A stretch of DNA of 64,000 bases from Lichenostomus cassidix (GCA_008360975.2 CM039192.1:11323694-11387693); one strand, 5' to 3'; shown: positions 52,020 to 64,000, numbered from the stretch's first letter. Numbers and translations: made by a program. Notes: generated by a model from the sequence alone, not told the origin.

Positions 52020-52560
52020 CTATGTGGGAGCTGTAGAGTGGCTCTGTCCATCCTGGCCCACTCTGGGCATCTTACAAGTTAAATATGCTTCTCTCTGCAC
52101 AGACCCCACAGAAAAGCTTCTGTCCTTGGGGGGCTGCAGGGCTGTTGAACAGGTGCTGAGTACCTGGGGCTGCAGCCTGAGCTCAGGATCTGTGTCACAG
52201 TTTGCCTTTGACAGGTAGAGGATGTTCACTCAGCCTGTTTGATTGCCTCTACGCCTGTAACTCAACCTGCAGAACAGGAAATATGTGGTTGGGGTTCTTT
52301 TTTTGTTCATTTGTTTGGTTGGTTTTTGGTTGGTTGGTTGATTTTTTTAAAGCATATTGCCACCTAGTACAAGATCAAAAATTTTTCCCAGTGCAGGACC
52401 TGTGCCAGAACAGATTTTCTGTTCCAGGTCTGGATGAGAGACATGCAGGGCTGGGGCTGAGGAGGCAGAACATGCACCAGAACTTTCTGTATTTGCAGGT
52501 CCTGCTTTGCCTGGGTTTGCACTTCCTATTCCAACAAATATCCCTGTGCACTTGAAAAAG
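52020..52560. other. GC-richer island with an exon-like segment
   Basis: Two GC-richer patches (about 52020-52230 and 52390-52540) flank a GT-rich low-complexity run. In the first patch, CTTCTCTCTGCACAG precedes a segment at 52103-52214 that ends in GACAG before GTAGAG. One frame is open through the segment. This is splice-site-like on both sides, but there is no known protein match and such patterns occur by chance. Confidence 0.2.
52300..52348. repeat. GGTT-rich low-complexity stretch
   Basis: Repeated TTGGTTGG words, including GGTTGGTTGGTTGA, lead into a T run. It is simple sequence. Confidence 0.7.
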
Positions 52561-52599
52561 AGAGTGGTGTGGCACATTTCCACACACTTGGGTGTTCAG

Positions 52600-54000
52600 G
52601 TCCAGGTTTGTGTCCTAAAAGCTGCTTTTCCCTGTTGTCCTCTCTGAGTTAATTGCTGAATGGGGTTTCAGTAGTACTGTGGGGGTGAGGCGGGTGGGAG
52701 AGTGATCTGCATAATTTCTGATGCTTTCTAACTGCCCTTCAAAATTCTTCTGGGAATTTGCCTGGTTCATGCGTCGATTTCTTTGTTTATTTGTGGACTT
52801 TGTGAGTCTCTTTCGTCAACACAAAAAAAGGTGCTATAATTTTCTGAGTTAACAGGAAGTATTTTAATCAGGCAACAAAATGATTCTTGCAGTGTTGCTC
52901 TTTTTGGTGGTGTATTTGTTATTTGGGTCTTGGTTTTGCTTGAAAAAGGCAATTTAAAAGAAACTGTGCACAAGAGAAAGGCAAATTAAAGGAATCCTTT
53001 TTTGGGGCATGAGGGGAAAGTTTATCACTCCTCATTAGAACAGTAGCAATCACTGCAGAATGAACTATGGATTCCTTTCACCTGTTCATACACTCATTAT
53101 ACTGTAAAACACCATAATGTAGACTCTATATTAAATACAGTTAAATCTCTGATTTATGTTCATTTACACCTGAAATAATGTCCCAGGTTTCAGAGATCCA
53201 GCCTGTATATGTTGAAGAGCAGAACTTTCCAGGTAGACAATGCTGATGCTCCATCAAGCATACAATATTTTTATTATTTGCATGAATCATGCCTATGACT
53301 CTCGGGTTCCTGCAGGCACTATATTTCTAGCAGATCTGTGCATTCAAAGGATTCATAAAGTACATTTGAGCAAACAAGCTACCTACTGTTCCTGTTCATC
53401 ATGTCCCTTATCTTAATAAATAATGAAGGTGCCATGGGCTGACAATGAAATATTTTGAAAATAGTTTTAATGCATAGCTGGCAGAGGACATGTTGGGCAT
53501 TGATAAATTACACAAATGGAGAGGATGAGAAATCTGTAAAATATTAATGGTCTGCTGCTGTAGTCAGTAAAGGGGAATATACCTGTGTGTTATATAAGGT
53601 GTTATGCTACCTGTGTAAGGCTAAAGGTTTTGAGAGGAACTCTCTCTCAACCTGTTGGGCGTTCTGATCTGAATATTTTGTTATACCTCAAATGTAACTG
53701 TCTGCACCAAAGTTCCATTTGAATTCAGAAAATCAGGATTTCTGTGATACACAAAACAAAAAAAAAATCTTGGAAATTCGAAAATTATTGAGTAGAACAT
53801 ATTTTGGCTGGGAAATGAGTAATGAAGCAATGAATTTAAATGGGAGTAGCAATATGACTTCAGTGATAATGATTTTATTTTATCTCTAGACAATTATGAA
53901 GTGGAATTAAAGCTACAAATGTTAGTTGCAGTGAGAAGAATAAGCACATATATAAATAAGAGAAGTACAGATTGCTAGAGGGTTTAATTTTTGTGGTAAC
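52600..54000. other. AT-rich noncoding sequence, no gene recognised
   Basis: Nothing recognisable on either strand. Short frames lack family resemblance. Confidence 0.5.
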
Positions 54001-54004
54001 TATA

Positions 54005-54170
54005 CCATAAAACTCAAAATACTGTCTTAGCTGGGCTCTCCATGCCAAGGAGAGGTTTTGCCTGGTGCTCGAGGCAGCCTGAGCCCCAGCTGCTGGCGGC
54101 TGTGCCCCTGTGAGCCCTCTGCCCCCGAGAGCCACTGTCACCCAGCATCTGCCCTGAGTGACAAGATAAC
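54005..54170. other. Small GC-rich island, content unrecognised
   Basis: About 165 bases with words such as CCAGCTGCTGGCGGCTG. The composition is unlike the AT-rich flanks and similar in character to the islands near 46.6, 48.6 and 55.2 kb. It may be a repeat fragment. Confidence 0.3.
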
Positions 54171-54529
54171 AAATGGCACTTGTCTGTCCATTACATGCAG
54201 TTCAGAGAGCTAAACCCTGTTAAAAAGTTTAGTGGTTTGGGTTACACCACAATGTACCTTTTCCCCTCAGAGGACAGAGTTACATTTAGCCATAAACTGT
54301 GAGTAACTGAAAGGTGAAGTACAAGTATGACTATTTTTTTCCCAGGCATATTTTCTATGTCCCAAATTCTGTTCAAATTGCTTACTAACATATGAAATGA
54401 ACACATTCTTTATTAAAATTATCTGGTTAAAAATAAAATCTCTGTGGTTATCTTAGCTCTGAAGCTTGGCTAATAGCTTTAGCCACTTTGAACTATCCTC
54501 ATTACACAGCCTGAATTTAATTTTAATAA

Positions 54530-55060
54530 GAAATGCACCGATGTGTAATCCATAACACGATCTAATGTTCTGTATGTAAGTATGCCCCGTGTTATCGCTG
54601 ATATTGAATTATTTCACTATGGAGCATAATTATCTGCACAGGAAAATTCTTATTTAATTTCACTGAAAATTATGTAAAGATTTTCTGTACGTCATGCACT
54701 AACCTTGCAGGTGGATTAACGTGATGGAGTATCAAGTCTTCTTTAGGGACATAATGCACTGTTGGGTCAATAGTCCATGAACAAAGAAGGATTTACACAA
54801 TAATCTATAACGGCTCTTTAGGAGCTGTTATGGTCTATCAGGATAAAAATCTGGTAGATAATACATATAAAGTGCATACTTGCTTGAGGAAAGGAAGCAT
54901 TTGACTGCTTAAATTCCATCCCTTTAAAGGTCAAATTAGATTCCTTTAACATTTTGAATGCAAGTTTACTTGTGAGAAGATTTAAGTCTACTTGCTTAAT
55001 CGTGTGCCAAGTGACGAAAATGCAATTCATTAAAATACACAACAGATTTATGAAAAATAA
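54530..55060. promoter_or_regulatory. Candidate conserved noncoding element (CpG-retaining, AT-rich)
   Basis: This AT-rich block holds nine CpG dinucleotides between 54539 and 55015, including one within TACGTCA (CRE-like half site near 54690). It also contains several homeodomain-type TAATTA/ATTATC words and a stem-loop. CpG decays quickly in methylated AT-rich vertebrate DNA, so retaining this many without a CpG island suggests selective constraint. There is no long ORF and no repeat signature. The regulatory role is inference; the target gene is not visible. Confidence 0.33.
54807..54831. repeat. 10-bp stem-loop inside the CpG-retaining block
   Basis: ATAACGGCTC (54807-54816) pairs with GAGCTGTTAT (54822-54831) across a five-base loop. 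One G-T pair would be a wobble in RNA. It is too short to be a microRNA hairpin. Confidence 0.7.
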
Positions 55061-55129
55061 TTAAGAATATCTTTTCAAGCTCTCAATACTTCTTCCTTTG
55101 TAAATTTATTTGCAATGATTAATATCTGC

Positions 55130-55760
55130 CATGCCCTCTTCCCTGGTGGCCAGTGAATTCCAGAAAGGGAACACGGGGCCCCAGCAGCCCTGAAGGGCAC
55201 CAGAGCTCCTGGGGTGCAGCATCTTGGCAGGGTTGGTGCTGCAGCACACCTCTGGCTTCAGCGCCACTGCTTCCCCCTGACACTGGCCTGGCTGCAGGTG
55301 TCCCTGCAGAGCAGTTTACATCCTCAGGAGACAGGATGAGAAGCCAGAAAAAAATCCCTGTTTCAACTTTTCTCAGGGAAATTATATTCTCTAGTCATAC
55401 ATGTTAAAAAAAGAATTCTATTTCTTTCAGGCTTGTTCTCCCAAGCTCACACAGTGCAGGATGACACCACAACTGTTGTATTTCAGCCACAGCAAAAGAG
55501 AAGGGAGGATTTTATTTGTTTCGAGCATTTTTCTATGAATAGAATAGCAACTCCTTATCACTCTTACACGCAGCGCTGCTTTTGTGGTGTTCAGTCTCAA
55601 TGTGCAAGTTAGGAATTGAATTTGAAACATCAGAGCTCCTGGCAGGAGGTGTCCCAGGCTGTGCTGCAGCAGAGGGCAGCAGAGCCGCAGGATCAGCCGC
55701 AGCAGCGCGGTGTTGACATGGCACTGGGCAACTGGGGCATTTCTGATATTGTCCTGACAC
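55130..55760. other. GC-rich islands, content unrecognised
   Basis: Two GC-rich patches (about 55140-55330 and 55615-55740) are separated by ordinary sequence. The second contains GCAGCAGAG and GCCGCAGCAGCGCGG words with several CpGs. Frames of up to 119 codons run across them on both strands, without family resemblance. Possible LTR or repeat fragments. Confidence 0.3.
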
Positions 55761-55764
55761 ATAA

Positions 55765-58700
55765 ACACCTGGAGCCAGCTTTTCAAAGGTTATTTGCTCA
55801 CTAAAACAGGAATTAGCAAAATGAACTTACATGCCAAAAGTAATTTTAAATATTCTGAAAAGGCTATAGTCCTGTGGAAAGATTGATTTTAGAAAAAGCT
55901 CCTGCTGTCGTCAGGGTGGGAATGGAAGTTAAAATGTGTTCAGAATAACTGGGCCAACGTGACTCCTAGGAAAGTGCAGACAACAGAATTTAAGATTATG
56001 TAATTATGTGAAAGTCCAGCTATTTTGCTAGCATCAGGTCACACTGCCTTGGTTACAACCCTCCCATTTTTTTATATTTAATATTTTTTAAAACATAATG
56101 CCTAAAATACTGATGTTAGTAAGTAGAGTAACTGTGGTTTATAATATATTGTATTTGTCATTGTGCAATTTACTTTTAAGTCATTACTCTACCTGGTACA
56201 TAAAAAGTCAGCAAATTATCAGAGTTTATTCCATTGACTTTCTCACACCTTGAGAAATAGCCCATTTGTATTATCACGGTTTGATATATTTCCCATTTAC
56301 TGAGCTTCTTTGGCAAGCTGGCATTTTAATTTAATTATACTTTTTTGCTAATGGTCTTTATTTTTCAGTGTCTCTGTGGTAAAATGCCTTTAAGGTCTGG
56401 GATTTTTTTTGTTTTCTTTCTTTCTCTCCTTTTGGCATGCTTTAGTGTAAATTTATAAACTGACAAAATTCAGTGTAAAATTCCAAGAGGTGAAATTAAG
56501 GAATGTTAAGAAATCCTGTGTTGAAATGATTAAGAATTTCTCCACTTTGAGAATGTGATTTTGGAATATATTTAGTAGTATACACCCTTAATTAGGACCT
56601 GAAATGCAAAGAGAGCACAGGATGTATAACGCAGGCATTCAGGAGTTTTCATGCAGTTTCAGCTACGTTGTCTAAAAATCTTGTAATGGGGTTCAGTCTC
56701 AGACCACTGAACTCAGTGGGAGCTTTGCAGCATCTTTTCTTTGTGGATAGATCCTTAATCCTTAATATATATCCTTAATGTAAATTAAAGCTACTGTTAT
56801 GAATTAAATGCATATATTTATAGTAATGCTTCCCATATGTGTTTAGTATTGATGTAGAATTCCGTTTTAATACGTAGGTTCCCTGGTTTTCACTCTGTAG
56901 TCCTTTCTGTAACTTCTCTTAGCCCCTTGTCTTCAGAAAGGTGGTACAAACACACTCTGCTAATCCTTTTAGCATCCTCATGTTTGCACCATCACCTTCC
57001 TAACAGCCTGCAGGAACTGCTGGATATCTTTTCCTGGAACATTAACAGAAGTTTGTGGTGTGATCCTGAACTGTTTGCTTTGGCACCTATTTGGAGCCAG
57101 AGAGAAGAGGGTAGGAATTTTTCAGTGGCGGGGACACTGCACACTGGGGTGTGAATTAGGAGATCAAAACACAGCTAAACAAATGGGACCCATGCTGGAG
57201 GGATGATGGAAAACCAGGAATGGACATAGCACACCTAACCTCCCTCAATTACAGCTTGACTGAAGCACTGAAAACATTCCAGAGAGGGGAAAGTTGTGGT
57301 ATGGAGAAAATGTGCTGAAAACCTGTGACTTTTTTGAATTAGCACCTTATGGAAATGAAAGCTAGTGACACTCAGCCTCACTCTCTCTTCTGCACACCTG
57401 ATAAATCAGTATGACTGGGATTTGAGTTCCAGCTTTTATCTGAAAAGACAAAATAAGAATTCATGCTGTCAGTCCTGAAGCAAAGCTCTCCAATTTCTCA
57501 GAGTGGCTGCTTTGCAAGAGAGAACTTGCTGCACACTTTAGTAACAACTGTCCAAACTGGAGTGCAAGTTTAGAGAAAATTAACTACCTTCTTCTCTGCT
57601 AAAGTCCCATGATAATCTTTCAGGTTCTCCTTCTGCCATTATGTCTCTGTCCTCAACACTTGTGCTTTTTACCCTTCGAAATGGTGACATTTTCTTTCTC
57701 TGGCCTGTGCTCACTTATGCTGCTGTGGCTTGTCATGGGTAGCTGTTATAGCCACATCTGCAGTCACAGTATTGTGTGCTGAGATGTGCAGATAAAACTG
57801 AGCCTCTCAGCCATATACTTGCATGTTCTGTTAGAGCTGAGTTTCTCCTTGCTGAAGTAAGGATTGGGATTTCTCCCCCAAATTTTGGGTCTGCTTACCT
57901 AAATTCAGCCTTGGCATGGGTGGATTCCCCTTCATATGCTCAGTTTAGAGTTTCTGCATTGCTGCAGTTATCACAACTAGCCAGGTTATGTATCAAATAC
58001 ATTGTGTGTCTTAATGACAACAAACAACATGGAAATTATTTGCAGTAACCACAAATTAGAACTTTGTGCAAGCTGAGCTGTACAGGAGAGTCAGAGCTGC
58101 TGTGACAATTGCTGCTTGTTCTCTGTGCACAGCAGCTCTGCAAGATTCAGTGCCACAATCACACCTTCCTAAATGAAGAAATCACACAATGGAAATAGGC
58201 ACTTCTTGGCTTTTTAAAATGGTCTTGGAAAAGATTTGACATAAACATCCATAAGAGCATGAAAATTCAGCCAGTTCTTGGGATATAAGAAAGAAATGCT
58301 ATTACCTATTATTGAAGTATTAACAAACATTTTAAAAAAAATTTAGTTCTAGTTTTTCTATTAAAAAAATAGAACAAAACTCAGAAAAAAACATAGAAGA
58401 TAGTTCAAGATCTTGAGAGCAAATCCATAGTGAGATTTAAGGAATTCAGTGTATTTAAATTCCCTATGAGAGTGTTAAAAATGGGCAATTTAATCACAGG
58501 AGGGAAAAGGAAACAAATGATTAAAACATCCTTTAGCCAAGTGACAGTGCCTAAAGATGTTTGTGTGTTAAAGAAACTTGAATCAAAAATAATATACAAA
58601 CCTAACATTAAGATTAATTAACCACTGGACAGTTTAAAGTGGTGTTTTCAAATGCTGATTCTTCATCATTTGAAATCAGGAGTGGATATCTTCCCAGCTA

Positions 58701-60645
58701 GATGGAGTGCAGGCTGCAGAGCCTCTGCTGTGCTTGTCCATCTCACACTCTTTTTCAGGCTGGCTCTTTAATCTGTTTGTACTTGCCACTATCCACAAAG
58801 ATGTATGAAGCTTTTAATAGAAAACTACTCTGTGAGGCCTCTTTCTATCATCAGAGCAAGGGCAGTAGATAATAACCTCTCATTTTACAACTTCCTCTGT
58901 AAATGTTGGCTTGACAATTAGCATTTTCAAAGACTAGGAGCAACCTTCAAAGACAACCATCACCAAACAGAAGGTTGGTTGTTGAGCCAAACATGGGGAT
59001 TAATGGCAGAGCATTAACAATGTGACAAAATCTCCCCTGAGTGTTTATTTGGTGCCGTTTTCTGTCCTCACTAATACCGGTGCAATAAGAGGATGTCAGC
59101 TCAAATATTCCCAAAGTCAGCTTTGAAGAACATATTTACGAACCATGCTGCCTTGGCCTCTCAATGACAGCTGCCTCTGCTTGCAAGTGCTTAGGGAAAA
59201 ATGTAAAGAATGGGTTTTGTCACACTTCTTCCAAGTTTTCACCATGCTTTCGTCAAAGTTCAGTGTATGTAGCTGGTTGGAAGTTGAAATTTTGACCAGA
59301 CGTCTTTTGCTGCTGATCTGAGCAGGAATCTGAGCCTGGGGGTTGAGCCTTGAGCATCATGCTCTCAGTTCTGGTCTGTTCCAGAGGCACTGCAGGGTGC
59401 CACAGCAGTGGCTTGGTTTGCAAAAATCTGAGCAGTGAAAACCATGTTAACATATCCCATCAGGGTGGTGCTTCATAAGGACAGGAATAAATCAATTAAA
59501 TAAATGGATCATATTGTTCATAGAGAGCTCCTCTCTCATGCAAAAGAACAGAGGACTGTTTGAAAGGACTGTCCAGAACTGGTGGTGTATATATTTAAAT
59601 AATTCTTTTGTCATGCAAAACTGAGAAGTGGAAGTTATATACAACAGAAGGAGAACAATGGGAGGGAGGTCTTCACTGCATATTTCAGAATAAAGTTGGA
59701 GTAGAGCAAAACCAGAAGACGTTTGCCTTTACTTACACTGTGCCCTAAAGGCCTGGCATATGGTCATAGCTTTAGAAGGAAAATAATTTTTATTCTTCAA
59801 TAGAAAATAAACAAGCTTTTTGTTGTTGTGTGTTTTGTTATGTTTTGTTGTTCATATTTTTGGTTTGTTTTTATTTTTTTTTAATTCACAAATATCTTTC
59901 TGCTTTCTTTCTGTTTCCTAGTGTTCTGAATCCATTTTTTTTTTGCTTGGAAATAGGCATAGCACTGGATATGAAATAATTTTGTATACAAGTTTTACTA
60001 TTCCCAGTATTTTACAATGAACAGGGACAGATGCAAGTGTTGCCAGGTGGAATCTTTACTGAATATGTCTTGCATTCAGTTCAGATGGCCTACAACATCC
60101 CACACGAATGCAGTGTAGTTTAGAGAGTAGTTACCCATTAATTATGTTCCATTTTATTAGCTGGTGTCTCCATAAGTCATCAAAAGTGAGGCAAAACAAA
60201 ATTAAAAAAAAACGTTTTCAATCAATTTTACATCTGGAAATAAACAGCCTCAGTAATTTGTAGCATTGACAGAACTAAAACTTGTGAGCAAAGTCTGTGC
60301 AGCTGCAATTCCAGAGCAGGACTGTTCTGTAAGGCAGGAGTGTGGGAGCAGGACTCCTGCCACTTACACTGGGTAGTTTAATTTTGGAACAGCCTTTTGG
60401 TTCTGGGAAATTCATCAAAATGCATTAAAGCAGACTGATAGTTTTCAGTTTAAATCTCCTAAGTGTTGTGATGGGATGGCTGAACTCCAAGATTTTTAAA
60501 AACCAATGCAAATGCAGAGCTGTTGGAATTCATGCAAAGGAGGACTTCTAAAACTTTTTAAAACACTATCTAAGGACAGAGCAGCTGTAATTTTATACAA
60601 GCTGAAGGCAAGAAAGGAGTGACTGCAGCAGCTGAGCATGGGGTG
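55765..60645. other. AT-rich noncoding sequence, no gene recognised
   Basis: No gene, RNA or recognised interspersed repeat. A TTTTG/TTG-rich low-complexity run lies at 59815-59885. Short frames show no family resemblance. Confidence 0.5.
59815..59885. repeat. T/G-rich low-complexity stretch
   Basis: Irregular TTGTTG and TTTTG words ending in a T run. Simple sequence. Confidence 0.7.
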
Positions 60646-60649
60646 AACT

Positions 60650-60980
60650 TCACTGCTTCAAAGCTGACAAAACATACTTCAAAAATTTCTGAGGAAAATA
60701 TGGTAAAATTGGAAAACCTTGAGAAGAGCCAAAAGAATGATTCAAGATCTGGGACACCAGTGTTACCTGAGAAACTAAACCTATTCTGCTTATTGAAGAA
60801 AAGGTTAACTAGTAATTTGATCAAGGTGTATAATTATCTTCTGGGGAGAAGATTTCACATTCAGAAGGGCTCCTTTAATAAAAAAGGGGTAACAAGGGAA
60901 AACAGCTAGATGTTAAAGCTAGGAAAAATTAGATGCAGGTTTTCTATATGAATGTTAATTAATCACTGGAATGCCCTTGT
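60650..60980 (+). mobile_element. Ancient, diverged CR1-like LINE fragment
   Basis: Plus strand. The conceptual frame reads LNLFCLLKKRLTSNLIKVYN, equivalent to the 'R-L-x-x-D-L-I-x-V-Y' segment near the end of CR1 ORF2. GGGAGAAGATTTCACATTCAG and further words lead to TTAATTAATCACTGGAATG, equivalent to the conserved 'I-N-H-W-N' segment. This is the old CR1 type also widespread in turtles and crocodilians. It is heavily mutated, has stops, and no 3' tail is recognisable. Boundaries are approximate. Confidence 0.7.
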
Positions 60981-60984
60981 ATGT

Positions 60985-63860
60985 GGCAATTTTCCATTGC
61001 CATTAAATCAAAATAAAACAAAGCAAAGCAGTTTTAGAGGGATGCAAATTTTGGTACCAGAATAATACAAAATACTAGGAATTGAAGTAACTAATCAAAA
61101 GAGCTTTACAATTTTAAAATCAATCAGGTTTGCAATTTTGAAATTGAAACCTAGACCTACTGGGACTCTATTTCTTCACCTCTATTTGGTTCAAACACCT
61201 CCCTAGTGAGCCAATGCATGTTCTCTGACACCTTAGTATACTGCTTCTTTGCTCTGCTTATTTGAATCCTAAACTTATTAAAAGAAGAAGGATTTTGAGG
61301 CTGCTGTGGACTTTGGTGGATCCTCAGGGATTTGGTCAAAGTCTCAGTTTCTTAAGAAGTATGTATCTGTCCTTGCTCTACCTGTTGCAGGCATAAAAAA
61401 TAACTATGTGCCCAGGCTGCAGCAGAATGGTAGTTACACATGCAGAGAGTGCAGGTGATTGCTGTTGGAGAGAGTGGTCCCACATCCATCCACCTCCCTA
61501 TTCCTGGGGTTACAGTTCCCTGTTTTGCTTCTATTACTGTGCTACCTTTGCTGAGCTGACTTTTTTGCCTGGGCATAAAGTTTTGGGTTTTTTTGTTTTG
61601 TTTTGTTTTTAATCTCCATACAATTTAGTTTAGAAAGTTTATCAGTAAAATCTGCTCATCAGGGCACTAAGAGCAGCACAAGAGGCAGTGGGAAAGGTGG
61701 ATGGAAGAGACCATCCTGCAGCACTGAGCCACAAATCAAATCAGAAATTGCCTGCCTGTGCCCCAGCTGCAGTCACATGCAGTGTGCACGCTGCCTGGTG
61801 ATAGATTATGTTTTCAGTGCTTATGAAACTCAAGCTACCCGTAGACTTTTTTTGCTACTGCTGCAGCTTTATATAACTGTGGCCATTACTGTTTCTTTTG
61901 TCTTTGTTCTCTGGAATGTTTAAGAGAGTTGTGCACATGCTGTTTAACGAGATTTATTTGGCCTGCAAGCTGCAGATGGGCAGAAATCAAAGGAGGTGGA
62001 AGTGGACATTGACATGACCTCCAGCATGTTGTTTATGGAGAACATCCTTCTAGTGATGTATGACAAGTCTGAGGTCAATGATTAGTATCTATTAGCTCTT
62101 TGAAAAATGGAGAAAGCAATAGTTCCTGATGGTGCATGTTTTAGATCGGGTTAAAATGGAGAAGGCTGATGTGAGAAGAAAAAAATGCTTTGGTGACTAT
62201 GTATACAATTACCACACATCACCAGGGCACGTTAACACCCCAAATGCACACACACAAGTTTTGTTAGTAGGAAGAACTCTGGTCTAGATTCCTTCTCCTG
62301 TCTCCCCTCTGAAACAGATGGATTTGATTATTTGTTATTATTCACATCTTCCTTCTTTTTCCTTTAAATTCTCTTCAATTCTTTTTGTTTTTCTTGGAAA
62401 GCTAAATCAAAGAGGAGCTTTACATTCCGTTCTAAACACAGGGAGGGATGCAGTAACTTTCTCTTCTGCAAAAAATAAGCATAAATCCTTGTGTGAGCCA
62501 CCTTATGCCAGTTTTCCTTTAGTTCAGCCACATCATGAAAAAATGGATTGGCTTTCAAAGAATTTGGGGAAATTCCAATATAATATTAGCAAGAGAAATC
62601 TCTGCAGATGTCCAAAATAGCTGATAAAATGATTTCTGACCAGATTTAAGTTACTAATATTAAGTGATATTGTAACAATATTACAAGGTTCAGCAGTCTT
62701 TACATAGACCCTTTCTTCATATAATTGCATATAGCATTATGATTTAAAAGAGGTTGATCATACACATCTCAGAAATTGCAAGCAAATCCAGATGCACTTG
62801 AAATGGGGTAGTCAGAGCTGTCAAAAAAAGGTTTTTACAATTTCACTGGTAGGACAAAAAATATCTTTTTAATTTTACGAATTGCCTATACTTCAGAAAA
62901 AAAAAAAAAGACTGAAAAATTAGTTGTGAACACCTAGAAGAAATAATACCAAAAAATATTCCTTTCCTGCTATGACTTATACCAACAAGTACTCAGTACA
63001 GAATCCAAAATGACCATTGTGTTTAAAATGAGTTCAGAGACTCTTTATGCCATCAGTTTATCTTCAAAATTAAACTTTCTCCAGCAGCAGCACCTCCTAC
63101 CCCCATACTGTACAGGTTTGAGGAGTTTGGTCCACAGATACAGCTGCCCTTCACCTTTTCCAGGTGAAAAAACTTGCAGGTGAAATGATGATCTGGGTAA
63201 GAGACTGCATGGGTAAGCCTGTGATGCCTCTGCGTCTCTCCAACAGGCTGTGCTAGAGGACATGCTCTGGCAGAGCAATTCTCATAAATTATTTTGAAAT
63301 TATTTGAATGCACTTTCAGGAATGGAGGAGGGGGAGCTCTATTGTCTGCAGAACTGAGGCTTGTGCAGAGCAAATTGCGTTAATTTATGGCTGGGCTGAG
63401 ACTTAAAGTGATCCAGGGGCTCCCAGCACGTAGTTGCCAATATTTCCTCATATTGCTTTGGAGGTGCAGCCTGATAAACAGAGCACCCAAAGTTTTATGT
63501 AACTTTCTGTGAATCCTTTTCCTGATGCAGGAAGGATTTTAGTTTGTTCCCCAGTGACTCCTGCTGCAACAGAGGAGGCTTTCACTTTGGGGAATCCTGT
63601 GCGTGGGTGCCTCAGTGGGAATGTGGGGAGGAGGTAGTCTCTGCATTTGTCTGCTGTCATTCAGGTGTTGGCATCTGTGTTGCCTGTTCAGAGCAATGAG
63701 ATTCTCTAGGATTAGCCCCTAAATCTTAATGAAGACCTCCTGTCTTCGGAAATCCTCTTCCACAATGGTTTCCAGTGCTTTAGGCAGGCATACCACTTTC
63801 CTTTCCCATTCATAAATTGGAGTCTTATCCTTTTTTTCTTTTTCCTTTTTTTCCTCCCTC
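60985..63860. other. AT-rich noncoding sequence, no gene recognised
   Basis: No gene or recognised repeat. A (TTTTG)n-like run lies at 61587-61610 and a 13-base A run at 62897-62909. A Cys-rich frame at 61603-61923 has irregular spacing and no domain match. Confidence 0.5.
61587..61610. repeat. (TTTTG)n-like simple repeat
   Basis: Three TTTTG-type units after a T run. Simple sequence. Confidence 0.75.
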
Positions 63861-64000
63861 TTCTTTCACAGAAATTAAATGGCAGTGGTTGGCTCCAACC
63901 ACCACATTCTCTCTCTGCTTAATTTCTGCTACAAAGTTCTCCAGTTCTTTTATCTGCACAGCTGTTTTTAATGGGCTGTTCAGAGAAGGAACTGATAATG
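63861..64000 (+). other. Splice-acceptor-like site with open frame to the window edge
   Basis: A pyrimidine tract of about 40 bases (from about 63828) ends in TTCTTTCACAG at 63861-63871. After it, one frame (from 63874) is open for 42 codons to the window end. I do not recognise the product. The start of the putative exon carries an 18-base palindrome (63885-63902). This could be a real 3' splice site or a chance combination in T-rich DNA. Confidence 0.2.

Noticed and set aside
61603..61923. Frame with several Cys pairs resembling a zinc finger
   Set aside because: Cys spacing is irregular, there is no matching His/Cys pattern, and no exon boundaries are convincing.
1..64000. Intact tRNA, rRNA, microRNA or CRISPR array
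   Set aside because: Looked for T-arm boxes, repeat-spacer patterns and familiar microRNA seeds; only the truncated SINE tRNA remnant was found.

Overview
This window looks like vertebrate nuclear DNA from a bird, most likely a passerine. It is AT-rich, has no long open reading frames, no operon-like gene packing and no bacterial signals. Its recognisable repeats are avian: CR1 LINE 3' ends with the ATTCTRTG-type tail, and one short copy matching the passerine SINE TguSINE1 (tRNA-derived 5' part, CR1-like 3' part). I found no protein-coding host gene, rRNA, intact tRNA, miRNA or CRISPR array that I could support. The window is best read as intergenic DNA or the inside of a very large intron. 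The longest ATG-started frame has about 170 codons and resembles no family I know.

Layout. 1-8.0 kb: AT-rich unique sequence with poly-T tracts. 8.4-10.1 kb: decayed endogenous retrovirus on the minus strand, with a broken env transmembrane subunit followed by an LTR-like stretch (polypurine tract, TATA box, AATAAA). 10.3-14.6 kb: AT-rich sequence. 14.6-15.15 kb: GC-richer island with the longest frame. 15.2-23.7 kb: AT-rich unique sequence. 23.7-24.5 kb: two minus-strand CR1 3' ends close together. 31.9 kb: truncated TguSINE1-like copy, minus strand. 35.0-36.1 kb: GC-richer island. 45.86-46.22 kb: plus-strand CR1 with an intact 3' tail. 46.5-55.8 kb: small GC-rich islands alternating with AT-rich stretches, some of which look like candidate conserved noncoding elements (best case 54.5-55.05 kb). 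49.7-50.0 and 60.65-60.98 kb: old, diverged CR1-like fragments, plus strand. The rest is AT-rich sequence without recognisable features; a splice-acceptor-like site lies close to the right edge.

Nothing here forms a pathway. The history visible is successive retroposition: old CR1-like LINEs, younger CR1 copies, a CR1-tailed SINE and a retrovirus with an Env that looks beta-type. All of it is 5'-truncated or broken. The most rewarding items are the Env remnant and the CpG-retaining AT-rich block at 54.5-55.05 kb. All family calls come from reading the sequence; no alignment or database search was run.
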